From Streptomyces albicerus (GTDB lineage Bacteria; Actinomycetota; Actinomycetes; Streptomycetales; Streptomycetaceae): a stretch of 64,000 nucleotides of DNA. Below the pieces are notes generated by a model. The model was not told the origin of the DNA. It did no database searches and saw nothing but the letters and a program-made list of their open reading frames with translations. Numbering within the stretch: position 1 is the first letter of the stretch; every line of letters starts with the position of its first letter. Positions 32,234-39,398 of this stretch are shown one piece after another. Where the stretch lies: assembly GCF_008905045.1 (NCBI RefSeq), contig NZ_VWMY01000031.1:75000-138999 (forward strand), read 5' to 3'. Made by a program: the position numbers and the translations under genes.

Positions 32234-33919
32234 CTAACCGGTATACCCGACAGCTTCTGGCGTGATTTCCTTTAGTTCTCCTTCCATCAGCAGCCAGCGC
32301 GTGATCCCGATCGACTCCAGGAACGGCACGTCGTGGCTGGCCACGATCAGCGCTCCCTCGTACGACTCCAGGGCCGTGGTGAGCTGCCGCACGCTCGCCA
32401 TGTCGAGGTTGTTCGTCGGCTCGTCGAGCATCAGGAGCTGCGGCGCGGGCTCGGCGAGCATCAGCGCGGCCAGGGCTGCCCGGAAGCGTTCGCCGCCGGA
32501 GAGTGTCGCCGCGCGCTGGTCGGCCCGCGCGCCCCGGAACAGGAAGCGGGCCAGCCGCGCCCGGACGCGGTTGTTGGTGGCGCCGGGTGAGAACCGGGCC
32601 ACGTTCTCGGCGACCGTCAGCTCGTCGTCGAGCACGTCGAGCCGCTGCGGCAGGAAGCGCAGGGGCACATGCGCCCGCGCCTCCCCGGAGACCGGCGCCA
32701 GCTCCCCGGAGATCGTCCGCAGCAGGGTCGTCTTGCCCGCTCCGTTGCGCCCGATCAGCGCGACCCGCTCGGGTCCGCGCAGATCGAAGTTGCCCGCCAC
32801 GCTCGCTCCGTACGCCAACTCCAGGTCCAGGAGCGTGAGTACGGTACGGCCCGGCGGCACGGCCGTGTACGGCAGGTCGACGCGGATCTCGTCGTCGTCC
32901 CGCACGGCGTCGACGGCCTCGTCGAGGCGGTCCTTGGCCTCGGCGAGCTTCTCCTCGTGCATGATGCGGTGCTTGCCCGCGGACACCTGGGCCGAGCGGC
33001 TCTTCAGCTTCATCACGGCCCGGGGCTCGCGCTTGGTGTCGTACATCTTCTGCGCATACCTCTTGCGATGCGCCAACTTGACCTGGGCGTCGACCAGTTC
33101 GCGCTTCTGCTTCTTCAGGTCGGACTCGGCAGCGCGCACCATGCGCTCGGCCGCCTCCTGCTCGGTGGCGAGTACCTCCTCGTATGCCGAGTAGTTGCCG
33201 CCGTACCAGGCGACCTCGCCCACCCGTCTCCCACCACCACCCTCAACCGAGGCGCTGCGCGCCGCACCTCCTCCTCGGTGGAGATCCGCGATCTGGTCGA
33301 CCAGGTCCAGGAGTTCACGGTCGTGGCTGACCACGACCATGACCCCGGACCAGGCCTCGACGGCCGCGTACAGGCGTCGGCGCGCGTACAGGTCGAGGTT
33401 GTTGGTGGGCTCGTCCAGCAGGAGTACGTCGGGCCGGCGCAGCAGCAGCGCGGCCAGACGCAGCAGGACCGACTCGCCGCCCGAGACCTCGCCGATGGTG
33501 CGGTCCAACTCGATATGGCCGAGGCCGAGTTCGCCGAGGGTCGCGACGGCGCGCTCCTCGACGTCCCAGTCGTCGCCCACGATGTCGAAGTGCTTCTCGG
33601 ACACGTCGCCCGACTCGATGGCGTGCAGCGCGGCGCGCTTGGCGGCGATGTCCAGCGCCTCGTCGACCCGCAGGCCGGTGTCGAGGGTGACGTTCTGCGG
33701 CAGATGGCCCACCTCGCCAGCGACGCGGACGGTGCCGTCGGTCGGGGTGAGCTGCCCGGCGATCAGCTTCAACAGAGTTGATTTTCCTGATCCGTTGACC
33801 CCGACGAGCCCGGTTCTGCCCGGGCCGAAGGACACCTGCAGATCCTCGAAGACGGAGGTGCCGTCCGGCCAGGCGAAGGAGAGGGAGGTGCAGGTGATGG
33901 AGGTGGGGAAGGTAGACAT
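32234..33919 (-). CDS. ABC-F subfamily ATPase (candidate ribosome-protection/antibiotic-resistance type)
   Basis: 561 residues from ATG 33919 (GAGG 5 nt upstream). Two ABC domains without membrane segments: Walker A GLVGVNGSGKSTLLKLIAGQ and ALIGRNGAGKTTLLRTISGE. Signatures are EVSGGESVLLRLAALLLRRP and TLSGGERFRAALAALMLAEP, with 'LDEPTNNLD' twice. An interdomain linker of ~80 residues, Lys/Arg-rich, follows the first domain. ABC-F proteins bind the ribosomal E site; some displace antibiotics. Co-transcription with the UvrA-like ATPase supports a resistance role. A frame extends upstream to 34012, but the added residues do not fit the family. Confidence 0.88.
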   Translation of the reverse strand: MSTFPTSITCTSLSFAWPDGTSVFEDLQVSFGPGRTGLVGVNGSGKSTLLKLIAGQLTPTDGTVRVAGEVGHLPQNVTLDTGLRVDEALDIAAKRAALHAIESGDVSEKHFDIVGDDWDVEERAVATLGELGLGHIELDRTIGEVSGGESVLLRLAALLLRRPDVLLLDEPTNNLDLYARRRLYAAVEAWSGVMVVVSHDRELLDLVDQIADLHRGGGAARSASVEGGGGRRVGEVAWYGGNYSAYEEVLATEQEAAERMVRAAESDLKKQKRELVDAQVKLAHRKRYAQKMYDTKREPRAVMKLKSRSAQVSAGKHRIMHEEKLAEAKDRLDEAVDAVRDDDEIRVDLPYTAVPPGRTVLTLLDLELAYGASVAGNFDLRGPERVALIGRNGAGKTTLLRTISGELAPVSGEARAHVPLRFLPQRLDVLDDELTVAENVARFSPGATNNRVRARLARFLFRGARADQRAATLSGGERFRAALAALMLAEPAPQLLMLDEPTNNLDMASVRQLTTALESYEGALIVASHDVPFLESIGITRWLLMEGELKEITPEAVGYTG

Positions 33920-34233
33920 ACGCGCCTCGCGGTGCTTGATGCGGTCAGGGCAACGCGTATCGAGACACCGGAAGGCGGCGACGGCCGGCGGACGGCGGAA
34001 GTCCCCGGGCATCCTCAGAGGAAGGGAAAGCCCTGTACCGGAGAACGGCTCGTAGGCCGAGGTCGCACGCTACGCACACACGACAGACGTGTGTGACGCG
34101 GTGTCTCAGGACCTCAGACGAGCAACGTCCTTCTCCAATCGGCGGCAACAGGACCTTTACACCGTACGAGGGGTCGCGGTGCCTGTCAACGAATTAACGT
34201 GAGCCCCGACCTCGACCGCGTGAAGGAGACCCC
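33920..34233. promoter_or_regulatory. Leader region of the ABC-F operon and promoter of the GPP34 gene
   Basis: About 310 bp between divergent genes. It contains a hairpin at 34075-34095 and several GC-rich inverted segments ahead of the ABC-F start. The long leader is compatible with attenuation, as known for several ABC-F resistance genes, but no convincing leader peptide and terminator pair was identified. Confidence 0.4.
34075..34095. promoter_or_regulatory. Hairpin in the ABC-F leader
   Basis: CACACACG-acaga-CGTGTGTG, a perfect 8-bp stem with a 5-nt loop, about 155 bp before the ABC-F start. It could be part of an RNA attenuator or a protein-binding palindrome. Confidence 0.4.
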
Positions 34234-34902
34234 GTGCCCAACGGTTCGCTCTCGCTGCCCGCCCGGCTCTACCTGCTGGCCTGGGACACCACGAAGCTGA
34301 AGGTCACCGGCGCGACCTACCTCCCGCATCTCGTCCGGGCCGGCGCCCTCACCGAGCTGGCGCAGCGCAGGCTGCTGGCCGACGTGGACGGCATCGCCAC
34401 GCCCACGGACCCCGACGGCCGGACCGGCGACCCCGTCCTCGACGGTCTCCTGGAACTCGTCGAGGAGTCCCGGCCGCACAGGTGGAAGACCTGGGTCAGC
34501 CTGCGGGCGCACGTCACACTGGACGCCGTACGGGCGCAGCTCGCCGCCAGCGGATATCTGCGCGCGGAGAAGAAGCGGGTTCTCGGGCTCTTTCCGTCCG
34601 TCGAGTACGAACTGGCCGGCGTCGCCGTCGTGGACGGACTGCGGGAGGAAGCACGGCAGGTGCTGGAGGGTCCGGTGCCCGTCGACGAGGTCTCCGAGCG
34701 GGAGGCGGCGCTCGTCGCCCTCGCCGCCTCGGCCGAGCTGCACACACTCCTGTCGGGCAGCGAACGGCGCCAGTACAAGGAGCGCCTCGAGGCACTGACC
34801 GAACGCACCGGGGCCACGACTCCGGCCCTGCGGAAGGCGATCCAGGAGGTGCGGACGGCGGTGGCCGTGGCGATCACGACGTCGGGAGTGCCGGGGAACT
34901 GA
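34234..34902 (+). CDS. GPP34 (GOLPH3/Vps74-like) family protein
   Basis: 222 residues from GTG 34234 with GAAGGAG upstream. The N-terminus SLSLPARLYLLAWDTTKLKV and the GALTELAQRRLLADVDGI segment are characteristic of the GPP34 family. In eukaryotes the family binds phosphatidylinositol-4-phosphate at the Golgi. In actinomycetes its role is poorly defined, and many Streptomyces carry several copies. No signal or transmembrane segment is present. It has its own promoter, divergent from the ABC-F operon. Confidence 0.85.
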   Translation: MPNGSLSLPARLYLLAWDTTKLKVTGATYLPHLVRAGALTELAQRRLLADVDGIATPTDPDGRTGDPVLDGLLELVEESRPHRWKTWVSLRAHVTLDAVRAQLAASGYLRAEKKRVLGLFPSVEYELAGVAVVDGLREEARQVLEGPVPVDEVSEREAALVALAASAELHTLLSGSERRQYKERLEALTERTGATTPALRKAIQEVRTAVAVAITTSGVPGN

Positions 34903-35021
34903 GTCCCCGCTCGGTTGTGGCGACGGGGAGCCGGGGCCTGCGAGAACGCTTCCGGGGCGGCCCATGTACGTGTCGGATTCCTGCCAGCCAGGCCCCGCAT
35001 CCCGGTGATTGGCTCGTCCAC

Positions 35022-35843
35022 ATGACCAATCCCAATCTTCGTGAACAGGCCCTGGCCTTCCGCGAACTGCACATCCCCGGCCGCCCCCTCGTCCTCGCCA
35101 ACGCCTGGGACACCGCGAGTGCCCGCATCATCGAGGCGGCCGGCGCCCCCGCCGTCGCGACCACCAGCGCGGGCCTGGCCTGGGACCTGGGCGCGGCGGA
35201 CGGCGACCGCCTCGACCGGGAGCGTGCCCTCGGGGCTGTCGCACGGATCGCCGCCGCCGTCCGCGTGCCGGTCAGCGCGGACATCGAGACCGGCTACGCC
35301 GAGGACGCCAAGGGCGTCGGCGACACGGTCCGTGCGGTACTCGCGGCCGGAGCGGTCGGCGTGAACATCGAGGACGCCCTGTACGGCGGCGGTGAGCTGC
35401 TGCGATCGGTCGCCGAGCAGGCCGAGCGGATCGCGGTGGCCAGGGAGGCCGCCGACTCGGCCGGGGTGCCGCTGTTCGTCAACGCCCGTATCGACACGTA
35501 TCTGACGGGTGCCGGAGACCTGGCCGCCACCCTGGAGCGCGCCGCCGCCTTCCTCGCCGCCGGGGCCGACGGCGTCTTCGTGCCCGGTCCCGTCGACCCG
35601 GTCATCGTCAAGGCCTTGGCCGAGGGCGTGGACGGCCCGCTCAATGTGATGGCGGGGCCCGGCGCACCGTCCGTCGCCGAGCTGGCCTCGCTCGGCGTCG
35701 CCCGGATCAGCGTGGGCTCGGGCATCGCGCAGGCCGCGCACGCACTGGTCCGCCGCGCCGCGCGGGAGCTGCTGGACACGGGGACGTACGAGTCGCTGGC
35801 CGGCGGACTCGACTACGGGGAGCTCAACGCCCTGCTGGGGTAG
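35022..35843 (+). CDS. Isocitrate lyase/PEP mutase superfamily protein
   Basis: 273 residues from ATG 35022. The TIM-barrel signatures include VLANAWDTASARIIEAAGAP, the Asp-rich SADIETGYAEDAKGVGDTVR (metal-binding region), VNIEDALYGG and VNARIDTYL. Superfamily members include 2-methylisocitrate lyase, oxaloacetate hydrolase and carboxyphosphonoenolpyruvate mutase. The KKCGH-type lyase loop is not evident, so it is probably not a true isocitrate lyase. A hairpin terminator follows, shared with the convergent SsgA-like gene. Confidence 0.85.
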   Translation: MTNPNLREQALAFRELHIPGRPLVLANAWDTASARIIEAAGAPAVATTSAGLAWDLGAADGDRLDRERALGAVARIAAAVRVPVSADIETGYAEDAKGVGDTVRAVLAAGAVGVNIEDALYGGGELLRSVAEQAERIAVAREAADSAGVPLFVNARIDTYLTGAGDLAATLERAAAFLAAGADGVFVPGPVDPVIVKALAEGVDGPLNVMAGPGAPSVAELASLGVARISVGSGIAQAAHALVRRAARELLDTGTYESLAGGLDYGELNALLG

Positions 35844-35851
35844 GGGCGTTA

Positions 35852-35880
35852 GCCTCTCTTCGAAGCTCTCGAAGAGAGGC
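35852..35880. terminator. Hairpin between convergent genes
   Basis: GCCTCTCTTCGA-agctc-TCGAAGAGAGGC, a perfect 12-bp stem with a 5-nt loop. It starts 8 bp after the PEP-mutase-like stop and lies just before the SsgA-like stop, so it can terminate both transcripts. Confidence 0.75.
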
Positions 35881-35894
35881 ACTTCCCGAAGGGA

Positions 35895-36311
35895 TCAGCA
35901 GGCGTCCCGCATCAACTCGGCGAGCTGGTGGTCCAGATCCTGGTGCAGATGCTCCAGACCGACGGGCACCAGCTCCGTCGAACTCTCCAGAAAACGCCGC
36001 AGCTCGCCCGCGCGGACGTGGATCACGGCGGTGCCCTCGGGGGCGTGGAACTCCAGGACGATGCGGTCGTACCCATACGGGCGCACCCGCACGTCCCCGT
36101 GCCCCACCGGCTCCTCCAGGCCCAGGACGAGCAGTTCGCGGGCGAAGGTCCAGATCACGTCCACGCCTTCGAGCGTGGCCGGGGCCGGGAAGGACATGCG
36201 GACGGCGAAGGGGTCGCGCGGGTCGTAGCGGAGTGTGGCGGGAATGCTCGGCATCCGCGGCGCGGCGGCGACGAGGCGGGCCTCTACGGGCTGCTCGATG
36301 ACGGTGGACAA
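35895..36311 (-). CDS. SsgA-like sporulation/cell-division protein (SALP)
   Basis: 138 residues from TTG 36311, which has a GGGAGCAAGG ribosome-binding site; no ATG or GTG in frame fits as well. The family pattern is clear: ATLRYDPRDPFAVRMSF, then VIWTFARELLVLGLEEPVGH and GDVRVRPYG, and closing HLHQDLDHQLAELMRDAC. SALPs are confined to sporulating actinomycetes and guide septum placement, wall remodelling or spore maturation. The specific paralogue cannot be assigned with certainty. The gene stands alone and is convergent with the PEP-mutase-like gene. Confidence 0.88.
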   Translation of the reverse strand: MSTVIEQPVEARLVAAAPRMPSIPATLRYDPRDPFAVRMSFPAPATLEGVDVIWTFARELLVLGLEEPVGHGDVRVRPYGYDRIVLEFHAPEGTAVIHVRAGELRRFLESSTELVPVGLEHLHQDLDHQLAELMRDAC

Positions 36312-36533
36312 CGCCTTGCTCCCTTGTGACGGATGGACGAACGGCGGACGGATGAGCCGGGCACTTGTAGAGACGACGGAATGGGCCAATCCGTACTCAC
36401 GAAAACGCATGAAGTCCGAGTGACCTCCGTCACCACCTTCAATCACGGGAGTGATCGCAGATTTTTGAAGTGGTCGCCGACGCCTTCCGGGCCATCTGGA
36501 CGCCACCGGGGGAGTGGGCTAGCTTCGCCCGCC

Positions 36534-37655
36534 ATGAGGGTCTTGGGGAAGACGCGACGGACGAGACGTACGAGATCCACGAGGCGACTGATGACCGTAG
36601 GGGTGTGCGGAGTTGCGCTCGCCGCCGCGCTCACGGCGCCCGCGCAGGCACAGGGACCGGACCACGGACCGGACCACGGGAAGTCGCCGCACTGGGAGTT
36701 GAAGGACAGCGGCACGGACGTACGCTTCCGGGGGCTCTCCGCCGTCAGCCGGAACACTGCCTGGCTGGCCGGGTCCAAGGGCACCGTGCTGCGCACCTCC
36801 GACGGCGGAGCGAGCTGGCGGAACGTATCGCCGCCCGGGACCGCCGAGTTGGAGTTCCGCGACATCGAGGCCTTCGACAGCCGGCGTGCGGTGGTGCTGG
36901 CCATCGGTGAGGGCGAGGCGTCCCGGGTCTTCCGGACCGAGGACGGCGGCGCGACCTGGACCGAGTCCTTCCGCAACACCGACGCGAAGGCCTTCTACGA
37001 CTGCCTCACCTTCTTCGACCGGCGCCACGGCCTTGCGATGAGCGACCCGGTCGACGGCAAATTCCGGATCCTGTCGACCAGCGACGGCGGCCGCTCCTGG
37101 AAGGTGCTGCCCAGTGACGGTATGCCCGCGGCCCAGGAGGGCGAGGCGGGCTTCGCGGCCAGTGGTCAGTGCCTGGTCAGCTCGGGGCCGCGCGACGTGT
37201 GGCTGGCCACCGGCGGGGCCGCACGCGCGCGCGTGCTGCACTCCTCCGACCGGGGCCTGACCTGGACGGCCACCGACACGCCGATTCCGGCAGGCGACCC
37301 GGCCCGCGGCGTCTTCGCCCTCGCCTTCCGCGACCGGACGCACGGCATCGCCGTCGGCGGCGACTACCGCGCCGACCAGGCCTCACCGCGGGCGGCCGCG
37401 GTCAGCGGCGACGGCGGCCGCACCTGGACGACGGCCGCCACACTGCCGCCCGCCTACCGCTCGGGCGTCACGTGGCTCCCGCACAGCCGCTCGGCCGCCC
37501 TCGCGGTCGGCCCCACCGGCACCGACCTCACCACGGACGGCGGCCGCACCTGGCGCGGGCTGGACACCGGGTCGTACGACACCGTCGACTGCACCCCCGA
37601 CCTGGGCTGCTGGGCCTCCGGAGAGAAGGGCCGGGTGGCACGACTGGAGCGCTGA
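36534..37655 (+). CDS. Secreted BNR/Asp-box beta-propeller protein (YCF48-like)
   Basis: 373 residues from ATG 36534. A very basic N-region (KTRRTRRTRSTRRL) and hydrophobic core (GVCGVALAAALTAPAQAQG) make a signal peptide. Six Asp-box motifs follow: SDGGASW, EDGGATW, SDGGRSW, SDRGLTW, GDGGRTW and TDGGRTW, giving a sialidase-like or YCF48-like propeller. In Streptomyces such proteins are often annotated as oxidoreductases or photosystem-II-assembly-like factors, but no catalytic residues point to a reaction. A short GPDHGPDHG repeat follows the signal. The ribosome-binding site is distant, so the start is moderately certain. Confidence 0.8.
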   Translation: MRVLGKTRRTRRTRSTRRLMTVGVCGVALAAALTAPAQAQGPDHGPDHGKSPHWELKDSGTDVRFRGLSAVSRNTAWLAGSKGTVLRTSDGGASWRNVSPPGTAELEFRDIEAFDSRRAVVLAIGEGEASRVFRTEDGGATWTESFRNTDAKAFYDCLTFFDRRHGLAMSDPVDGKFRILSTSDGGRSWKVLPSDGMPAAQEGEAGFAASGQCLVSSGPRDVWLATGGAARARVLHSSDRGLTWTATDTPIPAGDPARGVFALAFRDRTHGIAVGGDYRADQASPRAAAVSGDGGRTWTTAATLPPAYRSGVTWLPHSRSAALAVGPTGTDLTTDGGRTWRGLDTGSYDTVDCTPDLGCWASGEKGRVARLER

Positions 37656-37733
37656 TGCGCCGGGACCCGGGCCGTGCTTGGCTGGAAGACGAGCTGTTTC
37701 CAGCGGTCGCTTTCCAGCGGGAGGAGTCCTGCC

Positions 37734-38057
37734 ATGCCACGCGGCTCGAGTTCCAAACGGGAACGCCAGTACGAGCACATCAAGGAGAGCGCGCGCGAAC
37801 GCGGCGAGAGCGAGCGGCGCGCCGAGGAGATCGCCGCCCGGACCGTCAACAAGGAACGCGCCCGGAGCGGCGAGTCCGACACCGCGAGCCGTACGTCGAC
37901 CCAGGACATCTCGTCCGGCCGTCGCGGGGGCCGGCGGTCCGGCAAGGGCGCACAAGGGCCCACGTACGACCAGCTCTACGAGGAGGCGAAGCGCCGGGGC
38001 GTCGAGGGCCGCTCCAAGATGAACAAGCAGCAGTTGTCCCGGTCGCTGGGTCGTTGA
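37734..38057 (+). CDS. Small basic protein with Rho-N/SAP-like C-terminus
   Basis: 107 residues from ATG 37734 with a strong GGGAGGAG ribosome-binding site. The first ~65 residues are charged and probably helical (KRERQYEHIKESARERGESE). The last ~30 (YDQLYEEAKRRGVEGRSKMN, then KQQLSRSLGR) match the short helix-extended-helix of Rho N-terminal/SAP-like nucleic-acid-binding motifs. Similar proteins are annotated as plasmid stabilisation proteins in Streptomyces; that function is not demonstrated. It likely binds DNA or RNA. Confidence 0.75.
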   Translation: MPRGSSSKRERQYEHIKESARERGESERRAEEIAARTVNKERARSGESDTASRTSTQDISSGRRGGRRSGKGAQGPTYDQLYEEAKRRGVEGRSKMNKQQLSRSLGR

Positions 38058-38153
38058 AGCCGCCCGGGCCCGGCGCCCAGGCGACGTCGGGCGCCCTCCT
38101 CGGCAGGGTCGCCTTGTGATCCTGCCGGCCAATCGGAGACGATCGGCGGCACC

Positions 38154-38897
38154 ATGACGACCGTACGCATCCCCGCGGGCTGGCCCGCCACCGAAGAGCA
38201 AGCACGGGCCGTGCAGGACGAGTTGCGGGGGCGGGTGGTCCTCGACGAGCCCGGGCCGCCGCCGGGAACCGGCCTGGTGACCGGGGTCGACGTGGCGTAC
38301 GACGACGAACGCGACGTCGTCGTGGCCGCGGCCGTCGTGCTCGACGCGGCGACCCTCGGCGTCGTCGCCGAGGCCACGGCCGTGGGGCAGGTGTCCTTCC
38401 CGTACGTCCCCGGGCTGCTCGCCTTCCGGGAGATCCCGGCGGTCCTGGCCGCCCTCGAAGCGCTGCCGTGCGAACCGGGCCTGGTCGTCTGCGACGGTTA
38501 CGGCCTCGCCCACCCCCGGCGCTTCGGCCTGGCCAGCCACCTCGGCGTCCTCACCGGCCTCCCCACGATCGGCGTCGCCAAGAACCCGTTCACCTTCGTG
38601 TACGAGGAGCCGGACGCCCCGCGCGGCTCCTCCTCCCCGCTGCTCGCGGGCGAGAAGGACGAGAAGGGCGAGGCGGGTGAGAAGGGCGAGAAGGGTGAGG
38701 CGGGCGAGGAAGAGGTCGGCCGGGCGCTGCGCACGCAGCCGGGGATCAAGCCGGTGTTCGTCTCGGTCGGCCACCGGGTGACCCTGGACAACGCCTGCGC
38801 CCACACGCTCCACCTCGCGCCGCGCTTCCGCCTCCCGGAGACGACCCGGCACGCGGACGCGCTGTGCCGCCGGACTCTGAAGGTGACGGCGGCCTGA
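38154..38897 (+). CDS. nfi: Endonuclease V with a low-complexity insertion
   Basis: 247 residues from ATG 38154. Family motifs are VTGVDVAYDDERDVVVAAAV (catalytic Asp), SFPYVPGLLAFREIPAVL, VVCDGYGLAHPRRFGLASHL, IGVAKNPF and VSVGHRVTLDNA. The enzyme nicks DNA or RNA one nucleotide past deaminated adenine (inosine). A charged insert between about 160 and 190 (EKDEKGEAGEKGEKGEAGEEE region) is encoded by two near-identical 27-bp repeats at 38652-38705 and is not part of the usual fold. Because it is in frame and lies in a surface loop, activity may be kept. Confidence 0.9.
   Translation: MTTVRIPAGWPATEEQARAVQDELRGRVVLDEPGPPPGTGLVTGVDVAYDDERDVVVAAAVVLDAATLGVVAEATAVGQVSFPYVPGLLAFREIPAVLAALEALPCEPGLVVCDGYGLAHPRRFGLASHLGVLTGLPTIGVAKNPFTFVYEEPDAPRGSSSPLLAGEKDEKGEAGEKGEKGEAGEEEVGRALRTQPGIKPVFVSVGHRVTLDNACAHTLHLAPRFRLPETTRHADALCRRTLKVTAA
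38652..38705 (+). repeat. 27-bp tandem duplication inside the endonuclease V gene
   Basis: Two units, 38652-38678 and 38679-38705, identical at about 24 of 27 positions. They encode EKDEKGEAG and EKGEKGEAG. The in-frame unit suggests slippage-driven length variation between strains. Confidence 0.7.
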
Positions 38898-38902
38898 GCA
38901 GG

Positions 38903-39014
38903 TGTCCCTCGGTACATGTCCCTCGGTACGTGCCCCTCGGTTCGTGTCCCTGGGTATGCGTGCTGAGTACGGCTTCTGAGTACGGCTTCTGAGTACGCGT
39001 TCTGAGTATCTGTA
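38903..39014. repeat. Two adjacent tandem arrays (4 x 14 bp, then 4 x 13 bp)
   Basis: The first array repeats TGTCCCTCGGTACN at 38903-38958. After a 4-bp gap a second array repeats CTGAGTACGGCTT-type units at 38963-39014. Units diverge by 1-4 bases. The arrays fill the gap between endonuclease V and the small membrane protein and look like a minisatellite. Confidence 0.75.
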
Positions 39015-39054
39015 CGGATGCCGGGACCCCGCCATGATCGGCAGGCTGTGCCGC

Positions 39055-39201
39055 ATGACGACACACCGTGCTCCGAAGCCCGCCGCCAGCCCCAGTCAGC
39101 CCGTCGAGCGTGCCGTGATGGCCGGTCTGGTCCTCGCGGTCCTGGCCGGGGTCGCCTGGATAGCCGGGATGATCTACACGGTCATGGGGTGGCCGCTCTG
39201 A
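39055..39201 (+). CDS. Small single-pass membrane protein, 48 residues
   Basis: ATG 39055 opens MTTHRAPKPAASPSQPVERA, followed by a single hydrophobic helix (VMAGLVLAVLAGVAWIAGMI) and a short YTVMGWPL tail. The composition and codon use are those of a real Streptomyces small membrane protein. No clear ribosome-binding site is visible, and function is unknown. Its last 20 bp overlap the 3' end of the small ORF on the opposite strand. Confidence 0.65.
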   Translation: MTTHRAPKPAASPSQPVERAVMAGLVLAVLAGVAWIAGMIYTVMGWPL

Positions 39202-39364
39202 GCAGTTCCTCGCGGCCGATGACGTCGGCGCTCGTCGCCGGCACCGTGCACGCGTAGGCCCCGGCGATCGCGCCGAAGAGACCGCACCGCTCGGGCGGCT
39301 CGCCGGACAGCCGTCCGAAGAGACAGCCCGCCGCGACCAGCCACGGACAACCCGTAGCAGCCAT
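39182..39364 (-). CDS. Small Cys-containing protein, 60 residues, unknown
   Basis: From ATG 39364 the frame reads MAATGCPWLVAAGCLFGRLS and ends GAYACTVPATSADVIGREEL LRAATP. Four Cys (6, 14, 27, 39) and a non-random, Arg-poor composition distinguish it from shadow frames. The ribosome-binding site is weak. It lies just downstream of the saccharopine-dehydrogenase-like gene on the same strand and may be co-transcribed with it. No family was recognised. Confidence 0.45.
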   Translation of the reverse strand: MAATGCPWLVAAGCLFGRLSGEPPERCGLFGAIAGAYACTVPATSADVIGREELLRAATP

Positions 39365-39398
39365 CCGGCAATGGTCGTACGGCGCGTCGCGCGAAGCA

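Noticed and set aside
38660..39014. Possible CRISPR array from the short tandem repeats
   Set aside because: Units are contiguous without unique spacers, 13-27 bp, and partly coding; no cas genes.
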